Source: Holacanthus passer
Taxonomy: Eukaryota; Chordata; Actinopteri; Pomacanthidae
Direction: 5' to 3'
DNA length: 64,000 nucleotides
Assembly (NCBI GenBank): GCA_025331565.1
Contig: JAFREQ010000026.1
Span: 2,294,001 to 2,358,000 of the forward strand
This document shows positions 39,055 to 50,244 of the stretch, in pieces; positions within the stretch are counted from its first letter, which is position 1, and every line of letters begins with the position of its first letter. The notes below the pieces were generated by a model, which had not been told where the DNA came from, made no database searches, and saw nothing but the letters and a program-made list of their open reading frames with translations. Made by a program: the position numbers and the translations under genes.

Positions 39055-39073
39055 TTTTTTTTTTTTTTTTTTT
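39055..39073. repeat. Poly(T) run (19 T)
   Basis: Nineteen consecutive T residues follow CTTG. It could be the reverse-complement A-tail of a minus-strand retroposon, but no recognisable element lies on the expected side, so it is listed as a homopolymer only. Confidence 0.9.
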
Positions 39074-40328
39074 ATCATCCTCCCAGTTTTGACTCATTTC
39101 TTGTTTGTTAGTGTTTATTTATTTATTTGTTTTTTTCATTTTGTTCTGGCAGCCTGTGGTGTGCTGACACATGTAACCATTCTGTTGTGCCACCCAAAAA
39201 CATTACTTGGCACAGCAGAGTGATTATTATGCGGCCGTTCTCAGTTCAGTGGCTACTTGGTTACAATTTTAAAACAGTAGGAAGTGAATGACTCAGACAT
39301 AAAAGTGCGGTTGATTTTTTTTCTGATATCCTTTAAATGACTTTTGAGAGGTGTGGCTTACTATTTAAATACAATCTGTGTGTAGAATTAGTCAGTTAAT
39401 TAATTGCCAACTATTTTGCTGATCAATTAAGAGGGTCAGTAATTTTTCAAGCAAATATGTCAAACATTTTCTGGTTCCACCTTCTTAAATTTAAGGATTT
39501 GCTGCTTTCTTTGTCATTCATGATAGTAAATCAAGGTTTTGGACTGTTGGTCAGACAAAAGAAGCAATTGGAAGACGTCACTTTGGGCTCTGGGAAATTA
39601 TGATGAGCATTATTTCACTATTTTTTGACATCTTAAAGACTAAACAATTAATTGGTTGATTGTGAAAACAATCAGCAGATTCATAATGAATATAGTCATT
39701 AGCTGCCTCCCTATCTCTGTGCATGGGTTGTACTTGTGTATGTGGGGACTAAGGGCTCTGCCCAGTTACACGTTCACCGTGTGCAGGAACTTAAAACACA
39801 CTATCTGCAAAGTGGCTGTGCACAGCATAAAAACTCCACAGCTCTTACAGACATTTGCGAAGACGACCGTGTGGTTTGTCATGATATACCTACAGAAAGG
39901 ATGCCAATTTCCAAATTCCAATTTGGGAAGAGCAAGCCCTCATATGTCGCTTCAAAAGGCTTACAAACTCCTGGCCTACTCTTCACACTTTTCCTGCCTT
40001 CATACACCTTCACCAGGTGACAGCCCTGCCCCCTGCCTCAGAGGGGAATCAGGAGTTTGAATTACCTCAGTAACTGGCTCTTGGTGTACCTTTAGAGGAC
40101 GAGCACTCATCCCTAACTCGAGCTTTTAGAACTGTGTCATAGTTGGAAAAGAGGAGCCTTGAACCTTCTCAGAGAATGAAGTTCCTGGGCGTAATGGTAA
40201 ATGGTGGTGGTGACGCCCACAGAAGAGAGGCGGCTGTCACTCAGGGAGTTTTTCTCACACTTAAGGTGTGGGAGCCTGAGAAACTTTGTCCCCCAGACTT
40301 TCCACACTGTGTCAATGGTTAGGTTAAC

Positions 40329-40356
40329 ACGATACCATACGATACGACACGACACG
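40329..40356. repeat. Imperfect CGATA/CGACA pentanucleotide patch
   Basis: ACGATACCATACGATACGAC and then ACGACACG form an imperfect pentanucleotide pattern with several CpG dinucleotides in a CpG-poor neighbourhood. Confidence 0.6.
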
Positions 40357-40816
40357 TCAGTGCAAGCTGGAAATTGATCATATCTCTGCTTATCCTGAGC
40401 TGTTGGGCTCCTCATAATGAATGTACAGAGACAAGAAAAGAAAGGAGGTCTGGAGGACAATGACATAAACAACTGCAGGTTTTTCATCTGAGTCAAAACC
40501 ACACACGCATACACACATGCTGTTGTGCTAAACATTTATTGGTGCATGAAACACCACCCAAAACACTCCAGTGGTTCAGCTGAATCTGAACTCACCTTCA
40601 GATGAACCCGAGATGTTTCAGATTCTTATATAATATCAAAGCAAAATTCCTAATTGTGGCAGATGTGTGTGCTGTAATATCAGAGCACTGGCAGAAAAGT
40701 GAGAAACAGCCCGCTGAGTGTAGACCAGGTGTGTGAGTGTGTCCTTCCAGCTCTGAAAGCAGAGAGAGCTGGGGACATCTGACTGAAAGTGTGAGTCTTT
40801 AGGCTGTTGAGACATT

Positions 40817-40832
40817 ACACACACACACACAC
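40817..40832. repeat. (AC)8 microsatellite
   Basis: Eight perfect AC units lie between CATT and AGGC. Confidence 0.9.
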
Positions 40833-41186
40833 AGGCTGAGTCACTGGTCTGTTCCTGTGGAGTGCTGATAACAGCGTTTGCTCTGGGGCCTCTGGAGCAG
40901 GGACCAGGGATGTGTGTGCGTTATGTGTGTCTATGTGTGTTGTCCTTCATGTGTGCAGAAACAGTAGAGATTGAGCGCAGGATAGAGGGACAGAGTCAAA
41001 ACAAAAGACGAGAAATAGACATACTTTTAGTAGGGTGTGTGTCTGTCTGTGAGAGAAAGAATTGTACACATTCATTAGTCCGGGTGTCTTTGTGAGTGTA
41101 TGCTTTCCTACATGAAACAGAAGCAGCAAAAATCTTTAAAGTGGCTTCTGTCACACAGGATTAGATATTTTGTGGCGAGAGATGCT

Positions 41187-41203
41187 GAGAGAGAGAGAGA
41201 GAG
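41187..41203. repeat. (GA)8 microsatellite
   Basis: A perfect GA run sits inside a wider purine-rich stretch (41160-41350), which makes the minus-strand frames there Ser/Leu-rich artefacts. Confidence 0.88.
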
Positions 41204-43689
41204 CTGGAGGTAGAAACAGAGGTGGAACAAGAAGAAAGAACAGAGCGATGCAGAGAGATGGAGATGGATGGAGGAAGAAATCTGGTGAGCTGAGGCAAAA
41301 GAAGAAATAATCAAGAAGTAACAAATGATGGAGAGAGAAATGTGGCACAGAAGCCAAAGAAAAAGTGTCTTTTAAAAGTGTTTGTGTGACCCACTATTCT
41401 GAAGTCACTCCGCAAATGATGTCTCATGAGCCACCTAAGACTAAATAACAGCAAGAAACCCCAAAAGCCCAAACTGACACTTCTTCTGCCCTTCAGTCCT
41501 TTACGTACATACTTCTATCCCATATCTGTCGAACCTACACCACATTATTTATTCCTGTATTGATTTTCTGTATCTACATATGCTGTTTATGGTTCCCTTT
41601 GTGTATGTATACAGTTTGTGAACCTTGTACAGTGCTACCTGTGACACCAATTGGGCCTGTTATAGTTGTCCACCACCACCTGTCTCCTTGGTCAACACAT
41701 GCAACCCCTGGTCAGCACAGATGACATCCTAAGCTGACTCTGAAAACAGCACTTATCCACATTTTTGGTCAGCAAAATAATATTGTGGTTCACACTCAAC
41801 ATCTGTTAAAGAGATGTTGCTGGTTAAACCTTGATTCCGGTCTTGTGCTGCTGATTCAGGGCAACAGGTAGGCTGCACAGAGGTGTCGATCAAATCATGA
41901 TTTTGTGATAGCAAATCTGTCTGAAAAAATAGCCTTGAACACTGGTTAAACACCTGTGCTGTGGAAATGGTTATATTAATATGCAATATGTGCGTTCAGA
42001 GAGATGGTTAGAGGCAGAGATGTTGGAAGTCGCTTCCCTTTGCTGCACCAAACCTTTTTTAAAAAAGAGAATTGGTGCTTCAATTTGTCTGACTTCCTGT
42101 CTTTCTCTGTCATTCAAAACAGGACATAAAGCTTCACTTACCCGAACAGCGTTTCAGCTGTCCTGTAAAGACCCCCTGAATCATTTGAAATGTTGCTGAG
42201 TGATCCAGCTGTTTCTGTTCATCTGCTTCTTCTCACTCCAATTATGACCTTAATCTAAGTAAAACCGGACAAGGTGTTTACATCACAGTTGTAATAATCA
42301 ATATCTTGATTGTGCTGAGTGTCTAGACAGCAAGAAAGAGAAAAAGACAAGGTTCTGGGGACAAAGCAGAGCTAAACAGAAAGAAGAGAAATTGAGACAC
42401 TGGCAGACAACTGTGAGGAGCTGAGTGGAGTCCCTTGGGTAAAGTCTCATCTACCACTTCAGACAACCCAACATGATCCCCTCCAAAGTACCAGGTACAA
42501 ACCCACGGCCTCTCCTCAATCCCTCTTTCTCTTTATCAGGGGAGGAGAGCACAACAAGAATTGTGGGAGAAGTAGCTCTCATCGCACCAAGCACGCACCT
42601 CTGTGGTTGGTTCATGCTTCCTGTGTGGGAGCTGCTGACGTAGGTTGAGTTTCTCAAGATGGCCATATTCCTGAAAACTACTTTACTTCTGAGCAAAGTA
42701 TGAAAATAAAGTTTCTAAGCCCCTCTGAAAAAACAAGGAATAACCCCACAACAACAGACCAGTAGTTCTGGTTTCTCTGCACTGTTATTATGTAAGAGAA
42801 AGCCAAAGTGAGTGCATGAGCAAACTTGTATTTCCAAAGTAGAATGCGGCTGTGTGTATGAGAGTTAAACCAGATCAGAAGGCGGAAAAGGTGCAATGAA
42901 AACAGGTATGAACTTGGTTGAAAAGTGAAGAAGTGAAGAACATTCAGACCAACAATAGCACTGTATCCAAAAACAACAGCAGGGAGGTCCAGCACAAAAG
43001 TTGATCCACTTTTTGCTTCAGTGCAGAACAACATCATCCGGCAACGTAGTGTGTTTGACAAACACATATATGCAAGTCCTCCCTAAAGACAGAGCACTTG
43101 GTAGAGTCTAATGTGTGGTGCTAACGTTTTAGACAGAGATGGAGACAGAGATCAAATTATTGCTGAATACATTCAGTGTCTTGGCACATCAGAAGCCTCT
43201 AAGCTGGACTTCCCAGTTTGTATTTTATCTGCTCCTCTGAACCTGTAACAACATGCCAGCACCATTGCATTTTTTTTTTAACACAGTGCTTTTTGGTGGC
43301 AACACAGACTGAGGCAGGCTGGCAGTGGTCAAAAGGCAAACAGATAGTCATCAGAATGATCTGCGGGCTTCACATGAGAGTGGTTATTGGCTGGTTAGAA
43401 TTTTTTTTATTCTAATGTAAATATAACAACTCTCATCACTTTTATCTTTTGGGATTTGTTTTGTTTTGCTTGAACTTGATGTGCTTCGATATATTGAGCT
43501 TCACCATTCTATCACATACACTCAAGGCAACAGTGCCCATCTCTAACCTCCACAACAAAAAGTTGCTACAAACACATCTCTGGTAGCATTGGAGAGCACC
43601 GCTGCCTGAGGAGCCATTGCAGTGAATACATTAAAAAACAAAAAGAAAAAAAAAAGTTATTGTCCTGAAAACTTTTTGCTGTTCATTTC

Positions 43690-43845
43690 AATCTGTTCCC
43701 ATTTCAATTTATTTTCCCAAGAAAGATACGCCGTCACATTGCCCGAAAAACTTGTCAGTTGCATCACAGCTTCAGTGCTCCAAGGCAGCACAGCCCGAGG
43801 GCTTATTGCTAATGTGTTGCATTAATTACAAAGCAAGTTCTTGGT
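43690..43845. promoter_or_regulatory. Candidate conserved noncoding block
   Basis: A compact unique stretch with CACATTGCCCGAAAAAC, GCATCACAGCTTCAGTG and GCATTAATTACAAAGC. It includes a TTAATTA homeodomain-type core and has no repeats. The call is on appearance only. Confidence 0.22.
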
Positions 43846-44549
43846 GTCCATGTCCTACCCAAATCCTACTGTGTACTCTGTGATGGTTCCTGTTCGCAGC
43901 CTTTGTTAGTAAGTTTGTCAACTTGTAGTGTTGCCCAAAACTTGTCTTTAAGATTAAAATCATTGTGGTTATATTGGAAATTAAAATGAAAGGTATGGTT
44001 GAAAAGTGGTGACAGTTTTTAGGATGGATGATTTTTGGCCTGTGTTTCATTTTGGTTCTGCAGTCGTGAAAAGTACCAAGTCTTCTGTAGGCAGTTTGAT
44101 AAAATGAACCTTGATCATTTTTACTTGTGGTCCTTCATTTGCTTGTTGTGTCCTCCATCTAAAAAAATAACCACCATTACTGCTGATTTGGCAGCAAACC
44201 TCACCTTTCTACCACCTTGCTGACATAAAGACTTCATTAACTTCACCTTCATCAGTCTCCTTTTAGTCTTTCCCTTTTCTCCAGTCCACTAAACTTCACT
44301 TTCCTCCACTTCATTTCTCCTCACTTCATTCTTTTCTTTTTCCCCTCCTCTCACTCTGCAGACACATTTAAAAAGTATTTGGTTTATAATAAATATATTA
44401 ATCCGAGTAGAATGGAAGCTACAGCTGTGGCTTAAAGCACTGCATGATTTATGAAATGCTAACTTCACAGCCACCTTCATGGTTCAAGATCTCATTATGT
44501 GCTATCTTTTCAGCCTTTTTATACACTTCGACTGAAAGATTCTATAGAA

Positions 44550-44880
44550 AGTGCACAGATGGCTAATTAACTAGATTTGCTAGTTTTTGTAGGCAAAGGG
44601 TCGTTTAAGCGTGTATGTGTCTAATTGATCAGATGCTTTCATATCGCAGGAACACAAAAAAACAGCAGAATAAAATAACACATTCGTGCCGGGACATGTG
44701 ATAACAAAGCCATAATGGCTTTTCCTCTAGATTACGTGCATTAAAGCTGGTTTTTGTGCAAATCTGTTCATATTTGCTGGATAAGCAGAGATTGTTGCTT
44801 TTCATATGGCTGTGGATAATGCATGACTAATGTTTTTTATCATAAAATGATACATGGTAAATCAAAGGATCAGAGTCACC
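44550..44880. promoter_or_regulatory. Candidate conserved noncoding block
   Basis: About 330 bp of A/T-rich but non-repetitive DNA with many homeodomain/POU-like words: GGCTAATTAACTAG, TCTAATTGATCAG, CATAATGGCTTTTCC, GGATAATGCATGACTAATG. Such density of ATTA cores without simple repeats is typical of vertebrate enhancers near developmental genes. No alignment was available. Confidence 0.28.
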
Positions 44881-45042
44881 CAAAAAGCCATTTTTCAAAT
44901 GTAAAATACAATTTTTCATCCAAGATATAATGAATTGGCATAGCGGATAGACCGAGCTCATTTATCTTTATATGAGATAAGAGGCTCTATATGATAGTAG
45001 AAATTAACAGTATAAAGCTCCTCCTCCACATGATACACTGCA

Positions 45043-45064
45043 ACAAGCTTAGTTAAAAGCTTGT
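45043..45064. other. Perfect 8-bp inverted repeat
   Basis: ACAAGCTT at 45043-45050 and AAGCTTGT at 45057-45064 flank AGTTAA. The arms are perfect but short. It may be incidental. Confidence 0.6.
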
Positions 45065-45173
45065 GTCATAGATATTTCAGTGTGGTTTCCATCTCATGTT
45101 AGTAAATGGGAATGAAATAATCTTTTTTCATAAATACGCTTAATAATTTAGCCTTCTCTTGTTGATTTCACAG

Positions 45174-45256
45174 GGTCAGTCAGAGAGCAGCGTCCTTGAA
45201 GCTGGTAGAGATTCAGGACATTTCAGCCCAGCGGATGCAAGGTTCTCTGGTTGAAG
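45174..45256 (+). CDS. Possible internal exon, unidentified
   Basis: A strong acceptor-like sequence (TCTCTTGTTGATTTCACAG) ends at 45173. The 83 bp that follow are open in one frame to a possible donor at GAAG|GTCAGG (28 codons including VEIQDISAQRM). A second frame is open for 26 codons (starting GQSESSVLEAG) and would use an earlier GT at 45242. The stretch is richer in GC than its flanks. I recognise no domain, no neighbouring exon could be linked, and a strong-looking acceptor every few kilobases is expected by chance. Confidence 0.22.
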
Positions 45257-46721
45257 GTCAGGCTCTCTAAATTCACTGCACAACACTGCTGTCCTAAATA
45301 TGCATCCTGCAGCTGGGATTCAATACACACATCACTCAACATTTGATGCTTTACAGTATATGAATGATTTGTTGTGCTATATTCCAAAGGAAAGCACATA
45401 TAAGTAACCTTGTTTCCAAAGAAACGACCTATAAGGTGAATTTGAGCTCCTCCCTAATTTAGCGTGAATCAGCAGTGCAGCTACCAGCCTTCATGATTCC
45501 TGAATTCCAAAGCAGCACAGCTTTTTCCGCCTTGTTAAAAGGGTTCTCCGATGCGCAGCGTTTCTCTGATAATCAACACTCTTCTCTACCTTCAGGCAGA
45601 GTGAGAGTGAGAGAGGGAGAAGCAGGCAAACATCCAAATGTGTTCCTCCGTCAAAGGTAATGAAAGAAGCCCCGTATTCTTTGATCACATGGCAAGGGCA
45701 TCAAGCCTGCGTTAGATTTCTGAAATATCTCAGATGCTCAAAGCCGTATCTGTTTGCGCGCACACACAAACTCACACACGCACACATTCTTTTGGGGATG
45801 TCACGGGCTCACAAATGTGCGTGTAAATAAACCTAGCGCATAAACACACAGGCATTGAGAAGCAGAGACACTTTCAGCGCTGTCAAAAGTAGAAACAACA
45901 TCTCAGACAGCAGAGATAAGAAGGCGAGGCAGGGTTGATTTCTATCACTTTTCCAAATGATGTTGACACCAATAAAAAGCCGCCTTTCTTGCCATTTCCT
46001 TTTATCCCCCTGCACCACCTTTTTCCTCTTCTCTCAGTTATCTTTCAGGTTACGAATCTTCTAGTGGAATATTTCATCTTCCTGTTTTGGTGCCCCATTT
46101 TCCTCTAATTTAGAAGCAGAAACTCTCCTGCAAAACTCTGACGTTCACTGACACTAAGTGCAAATAACAAAAACACATTTTCAGGTTTAAAGTACAATAT
46201 TTGCAGTGCACATTGTGCTTGTTTTCATTTCGAGTTGCCTTTTGGTTTTTTTCCAGCGGTTGTAGTCAAAAGACTGTATAAACTATGAGCAAGACTTGTC
46301 CTGTCTTCTTCTCTGTTGATTCTTTTTTTGTCGATCGATCTGTTTTCCTTTCTCTAAATCCCTTTTCTAGCAGTGGGGTGCCTTTCAAGCACACTGAGCA
46401 ACAGCAGCATGTTTGGGGTTGGAGATGGGTGTGGGGCGGCGGACGGACCCAATAGCTATCACACACTGGAGGAAAAATGTGAGCAGAGAGATGGAAGCTA
46501 GTACAGACATGAGCCTGTTTTCAGGGTCACACGCCAGGACAAATATAAGTTATTTCCTGGATGTGAAATCAAACGTGATGCTTGGATGGATGAGATTCAC
46601 TGCGTGTTCTTCCAGTATGAAGCTTCCTAAAGGGCCTGAAAGCTGTGACATGCATTTATCACATATCTGAAATGTTGTATTGTGTTATTAATGTTAAATA
46701 CTACGGTTTACTGTGACCTTC

Positions 46722-46920
46722 AAGGAATAGTTTTACATTTTGGAAAATCCGCTTATTTGCTCTCTTGCTCCATGAATGCCACCGACCAGCACCTCTAAAG
46801 CTTATTTATTAACACGTTATGTCTCATTTCATCAATCTGGATCAAGTGTAAAAATTTAAATTGTGGTGGTGTGTGTGTGTTTTGTGTGCCGGACCACTTC
46901 CTTGTTTCTCCTCTGGTTGC
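46722..46920 (+). repeat. Percomorph interspersed repeat, forward fragment
   Basis: It starts AAGGAATAGTTTTACATTTT, then TCCGCTTATTTGCTCTCTTGC, skips a segment, and resumes with CCAGCACCTCTAAAGCTTAT, TTAACACGTTATGTCTC and TGTGCCGGACCACTTCCTTG. These phrases recur, in this order, in a very common spiny-rayed-fish repeat. The middle portion of that repeat is missing here but present inverted immediately downstream at 46936-47095. Confidence 0.72.
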
Positions 46921-46935
46921 GTGATAAAAATTAAT

Positions 46936-47095
46936 TGGGCACAAAATCACAAATTGTCATTGTTACGCTACAGTTTTTGTACAGATTAAACAAATAATAT
47001 GTAACATGTTCTATGGGATTTTGTTACCTTTGAACAAACTGTTTCCCCCTATTTCCAGGTTTTTATGCTAAACTAGGCTAACAAGCTGTTGGTCA
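46936..47095 (-). repeat. Percomorph interspersed repeat, inverted fragment
   Basis: Read on the minus strand it gives GTTAGCCTAGTTTAGCATAA, then CTGGAAATAGGGGGAAACAG, GGTAACAAAATCCCATAGAAC, GTTTAATCTGTACAAAAAC and GACAATTTGTGATTTTGTG. This corresponds to the central and downstream part of the repeat at 46722-46920 in opposite orientation. About 70 bp are shared by the two fragments, making a long imperfect inverted repeat around 46921-46935. Confidence 0.7.
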
Positions 47096-47854
47096 GTGTG
47101 TCCATATGGATTGGATTTTTTCCAGTCAAATTGCTCAAAATCTGCGTTAGTTAATAAAAAAACATCCAAATATTGTCTTTAATAAGCAATAGCAACAGTA
47201 TTGTTAATCACCATTTTTCAATATGACAATAAAAAAACAGCAAATGTTCATAAATGCTCTTGAACACAGATAGGAGGCGACATTGTACAATGCAAAAAAT
47301 ATTATAAAAAATATTTTCCATTTCAGCCCTCTGCCTTAAAAATGAAGAAAAAAATAAAGGGACAGCTCAAAACCAAAAATAATAGCTTTAATCTAAATTG
47401 TTAAACTGCAGCAAGCCTTGACAGTATATCAACTTAACGAGTTGTTTTTACACAGTCATGAAGAGAGAGAGAAAGAGAAGAAGAAAGAAAGAAAGGTACA
47501 TGCAAACCCATGCTAGTCAAACAAATAATGATGTTTTAATGTTGGAAGCATAGAGGTCTGTCTTACAATGAAAATGCAGATTTGCTAAAACACTACAGCT
47601 TATGTGAGCCACAGGTGGGTGCTAGTTAAAGAAGAGCCTTCACCACAACATTAACTTGTTGGAAAAACATACTTATTTGAGTTGATTTAGAGCTTGATTG
47701 TTCACTTTGAGGTAACGTCTGAAAGTCAGAATCTGCAATCCTCATCGTCGTGCTGACGTCAAAGACCTTTCTTCTCCTCTCAGACATGACAAAAAAGGAG
47801 AAAGATGTTGAAAAATGAACCCATTAACTCAACAGCACATTATCCACATCACAA

Positions 47855-48055
47855 TGTCTGGAAGAGAGGGATAGGAAGACAAGGTGGAGGGAGTATTTAC
47901 GCTGAAAAAGCCGAAAGGCAACACTGTAAATCTGGAGGGAGGAGGAAGGAGGTGGTGGAGTTAGAGAGAGAGAACAGAGGAGAGTGAAAGTAGAGGAGAC
48001 AGAGAGATGGATGAAGGAGAGTGTGTTAGGAAAGGTGGCACCAGAGAGGAAAGAA
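47855..48055 (+). repeat. Purine-rich (G/A) field
   Basis: The plus strand is strongly biased to G and A: GGAAGACAAGGTGGAGGGAG, GGAGGGAGGAGGAAGGAGG, AGAGAGAGAGAACAGAGG. It is a decayed purine simple-sequence field; homopurine tracts can adopt triplex structure. Confidence 0.65.
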
Positions 48056-48394
48056 GGTTGATGTGGACGCATAATGGCTGATGCTGAAATTTCAAGGAAG
48101 GCTACAGATCAGTGGACTGCTCGTAAGAAGTTTGGGATTTGATCCCCTGTTGAGTCATTTCAGACTCTTAAAAACTGGGACCCTCTGGTGTTGAAGGAGG
48201 TGTTAAAGGAGAACTAAGCCTCTATGAGACACTGGTGTTGTGTCCGGAGGCCTGCTTCATGCCACAGAAACAGGAAATAAGATCCTGGCTCGTGCCGCAA
48301 CATGATTTGAATGAAGCATACATATTTTAGAAAAACATTGTGCTGGGGACTCATGATGAATGGCTTCCTCGCAATGGCCATGAAATCAGGATGA

Positions 48395-48650
48395 CGAAGG
48401 ACGGGGGGAGCCGAGTAGGAGCTGGCGATGGGGAAACAGGGATGAGGATGTGTAGGCGGAGGTGAGGAGGAGGAGTGTGGTGAGGGAGAGAAGGAGTTGG
48501 AGGTGGGAAGATAATGAAAAGACAGGAGAGAAAACAGTGGTTGGAGGGGAGAGGAGGACAGAGACACGACAGGGAGAGAGTGGAGGAGGTAGAGAGAAAA
48601 ACTGTCTGTGTGTGTGTCTGTGTGTGAGCGAAGGAGAGAGGGGAATACAG
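48395..48650 (+). repeat. Long purine-rich (G/A) field
   Basis: About 250 bp are dominated by GGAGG, GAGAGA and GGTGAGG words, interrupted by a TGTGTGTGTCTGTGTGTG patch near 48606-48626. It is one of the strongest strand-composition biases in the window and ends just before a compact unique block. Confidence 0.7.
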
Positions 48651-48664
48651 AGCCGTAGCCTTGC

Positions 48665-48860
48665 TCCAGGCACCACATTTCTGTCAGCAATGGCATCTTT
48701 ATCTGCTAAATGCACTTTTGATGCCTCGCCACATATGTTGCTGTAAATTACTTTTAAGAGCCGTATTAGACGATGAGGAGAAAGGGACCGAGATGGGGGC
48801 CGGAGTGCCGCGGTTTTGCCCTGGGTCGTTTTTAATGGGAAAGATTTCTGGCACCAGTTT
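48665..48860. promoter_or_regulatory. Candidate conserved noncoding block
   Basis: Unique, compact and non-repetitive, with GCTAAATGCACTTTTGATGC, GCTGTAAATTACTTTTAAGAG and CGTATTAGACGATGAGGAG, and comparatively many CpGs for this window. Overlapping open frames on both strands are inconsistent with each other. It is the best-looking CNE candidate by eye, but conservation has not been tested. Confidence 0.3.
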
Positions 48861-49747
48861 GTCTTGGGTGTGCTCCCTCTCTTCCTCCTCTCCCTCCTTC
48901 CTTCTTATATTTGTTGTCTGCTTTAATATTATTCGCTCATCTTCCCACCCATCATTTTCTCCATCCATCCATGCATTTCATGTATCCCTCCTCCCCTTGC
49001 CCTACATGCTTGTAGACACTGGGTTTATCTCAGTTTTGGGTGTTACGGCTGGTGAAAGGGGCTCTTAGCCATATTAGGAACAAGAGTGCAGATGATAGCC
49101 TTGTGTGGGCGGTTTGATTCTGACAGTATTTTCTTCATTTTGAAGAGAAACAGCTGCTTCAATTATCAACCACAGCACGAACACACAGTGATACACACAT
49201 GCCTGCACTCATGTGTAGGCATGTCTTTGTGTTTGCTTTCTCATGTACACCAACCGCAGCTCCATAAACAAGTTAAAAGAGCCTATTAAGTAGAGTAAGT
49301 TGTCGTTTAAAGTGAATTACAGAAAGTTCATCAGCATCTACATATCTCTGAGCATCATTTCTATTTGAAATAAAACTGAAGCTTCTTTTGAGAATGATTT
49401 GTTTCTCATTAAGAATTTACACCACTGTTATTTCTCACAATACAAGCCAGCACAATAGGTGAAGGCCAGCATTTCTATACTTGAAAAGCACTTTTTCTTT
49501 CCTTTTTAGTTCATAATAACTGCACTTTTATTTGTGACTGGCTGTGATTTTAACCAAGTGTCATAGATTGTGCTGAGCGAATTTAACTAACTACTGTTTT
49601 TCCATTTCATCATCTTATTTTGAATTTTAGAAAGCTCAATCAACGCTGCAATAAAAAAAAAAAACATGAAGAACCCATGTAAACACTAGAAACACCCCTG
49701 GCATGCTATTTGGCTAACAATCACATTTCCTTCATCCTTGAAGTATT

Positions 49748-50240
49748 GAAATGTGTCACAGTTCAAAGATGAAGGAACCCAAGAGCACGACTCAGGAGGC
49801 AGATGTACAAAGCAAAGAGTCTTTACTCCGAAAACTTCAAGGATGCAAAAATCTAGGCAGGCGAGTACAAAGGGGTCAGGCTGAGGCAGAATCTGAAATA
49901 CACAGCCTGGGTCAAAAACTAGGTCAGGATCAAAAAACAGGTAGGAAGTAATCAAAATGCTGAAAAGCTGAGGCACATCGCACAAAGACAGTCTGGCAGA
50001 GAGATAGTAGAAATGGAGCTGTAAATATACGAGGGAGCTAATGAGGGAATGGGGAACAGGTGAGTAGGGAGGATGAGCAGGTGGGGTAATGCTACTGGTG
50101 GGAGGGGCAGACAGGTGGAAGTGGCAGAGGCTGGAATAAGAGCAGAGTTAGAACATGCAACAAACAACCACGCTGAATAAATGAATGATGAACGAGCAGA
50201 GTGAAACTCAAATCCAGCACAGAACGTGTGTTTTAGCGCA
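49748..50240 (-). mobile_element. LTR/retroposon-type interspersed repeat, 3' end
   Basis: Read on the minus strand it runs from CACGTTCTGTGCTGGATTTG through GCCTCAGCTTTTCAGCATTT, CTGTTTTTTGATCCTGACC, AGCCTGACCCCTTTGTACTC and GCCTGCCTAGATTTTTGC to GGAGTAAAGACTCTTTGCTT, then GTGCTCTTGGGTTCC. The pattern of GACC-CTG-CCT words followed by an AGTAAA-type polyadenylation signal near the end is typical of a common fish repeat that I associate with LTR or retroposon 3' ends. There is no coding sequence. The 99-codon minus-strand frames here are incidental to it. Confidence 0.65.
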
Positions 50241-50244
50241 TGTG

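Larger units (their letters stand above)
35500..46715. other. Long gene-less stretch
   Basis: About 11 kb with no complete gene. It includes simple repeats (36242-36263, 39055-39073, 40817-40832, 41187-41203), a pentanucleotide-like patch at 40329-40356 and several compact unique blocks listed separately. The longest open frames (129-134 codons near 39.7, 40.3 and 42.8 kb) have overlapping rivals, no recognised domain and no convincing splice context. Confidence 0.5.
47100..49745. other. Gene-less stretch with purine-rich tracts
   Basis: No gene is supported. It contains short A runs (47150-47350), an AGAGAGAG/GAAA array at about 47464-47496 and two purine-rich fields (47855-48055 and 48395-48650). 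The 160-codon minus-strand frame at 48214-48696 is a Ser/Pro/Leu-rich translation of the purine field and not a gene. A compact block at 48665-48860 is listed separately. Confidence 0.5.

Noticed and set aside
39055..39073. T19 run considered as the A-tail of a minus-strand retroposon
   Set aside because: No recognisable retroposon body is present on the side where it should lie.
39656..40060. 134-codon plus-strand frame with an overlapping 94-codon frame
   Set aside because: The two frames compete over the same bases, neither shows a known motif, and no clear acceptor/donor pair limits an exon. Parts look protein-like, but this is not enough.
48214..48696. 160-codon minus-strand open frame, the longest starting at a start codon in the window
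   Set aside because: It is Ser/Pro/Leu-rich because the plus strand is a purine-rich simple-sequence field. It has no domain, and the opposite strand is also open across much of it.
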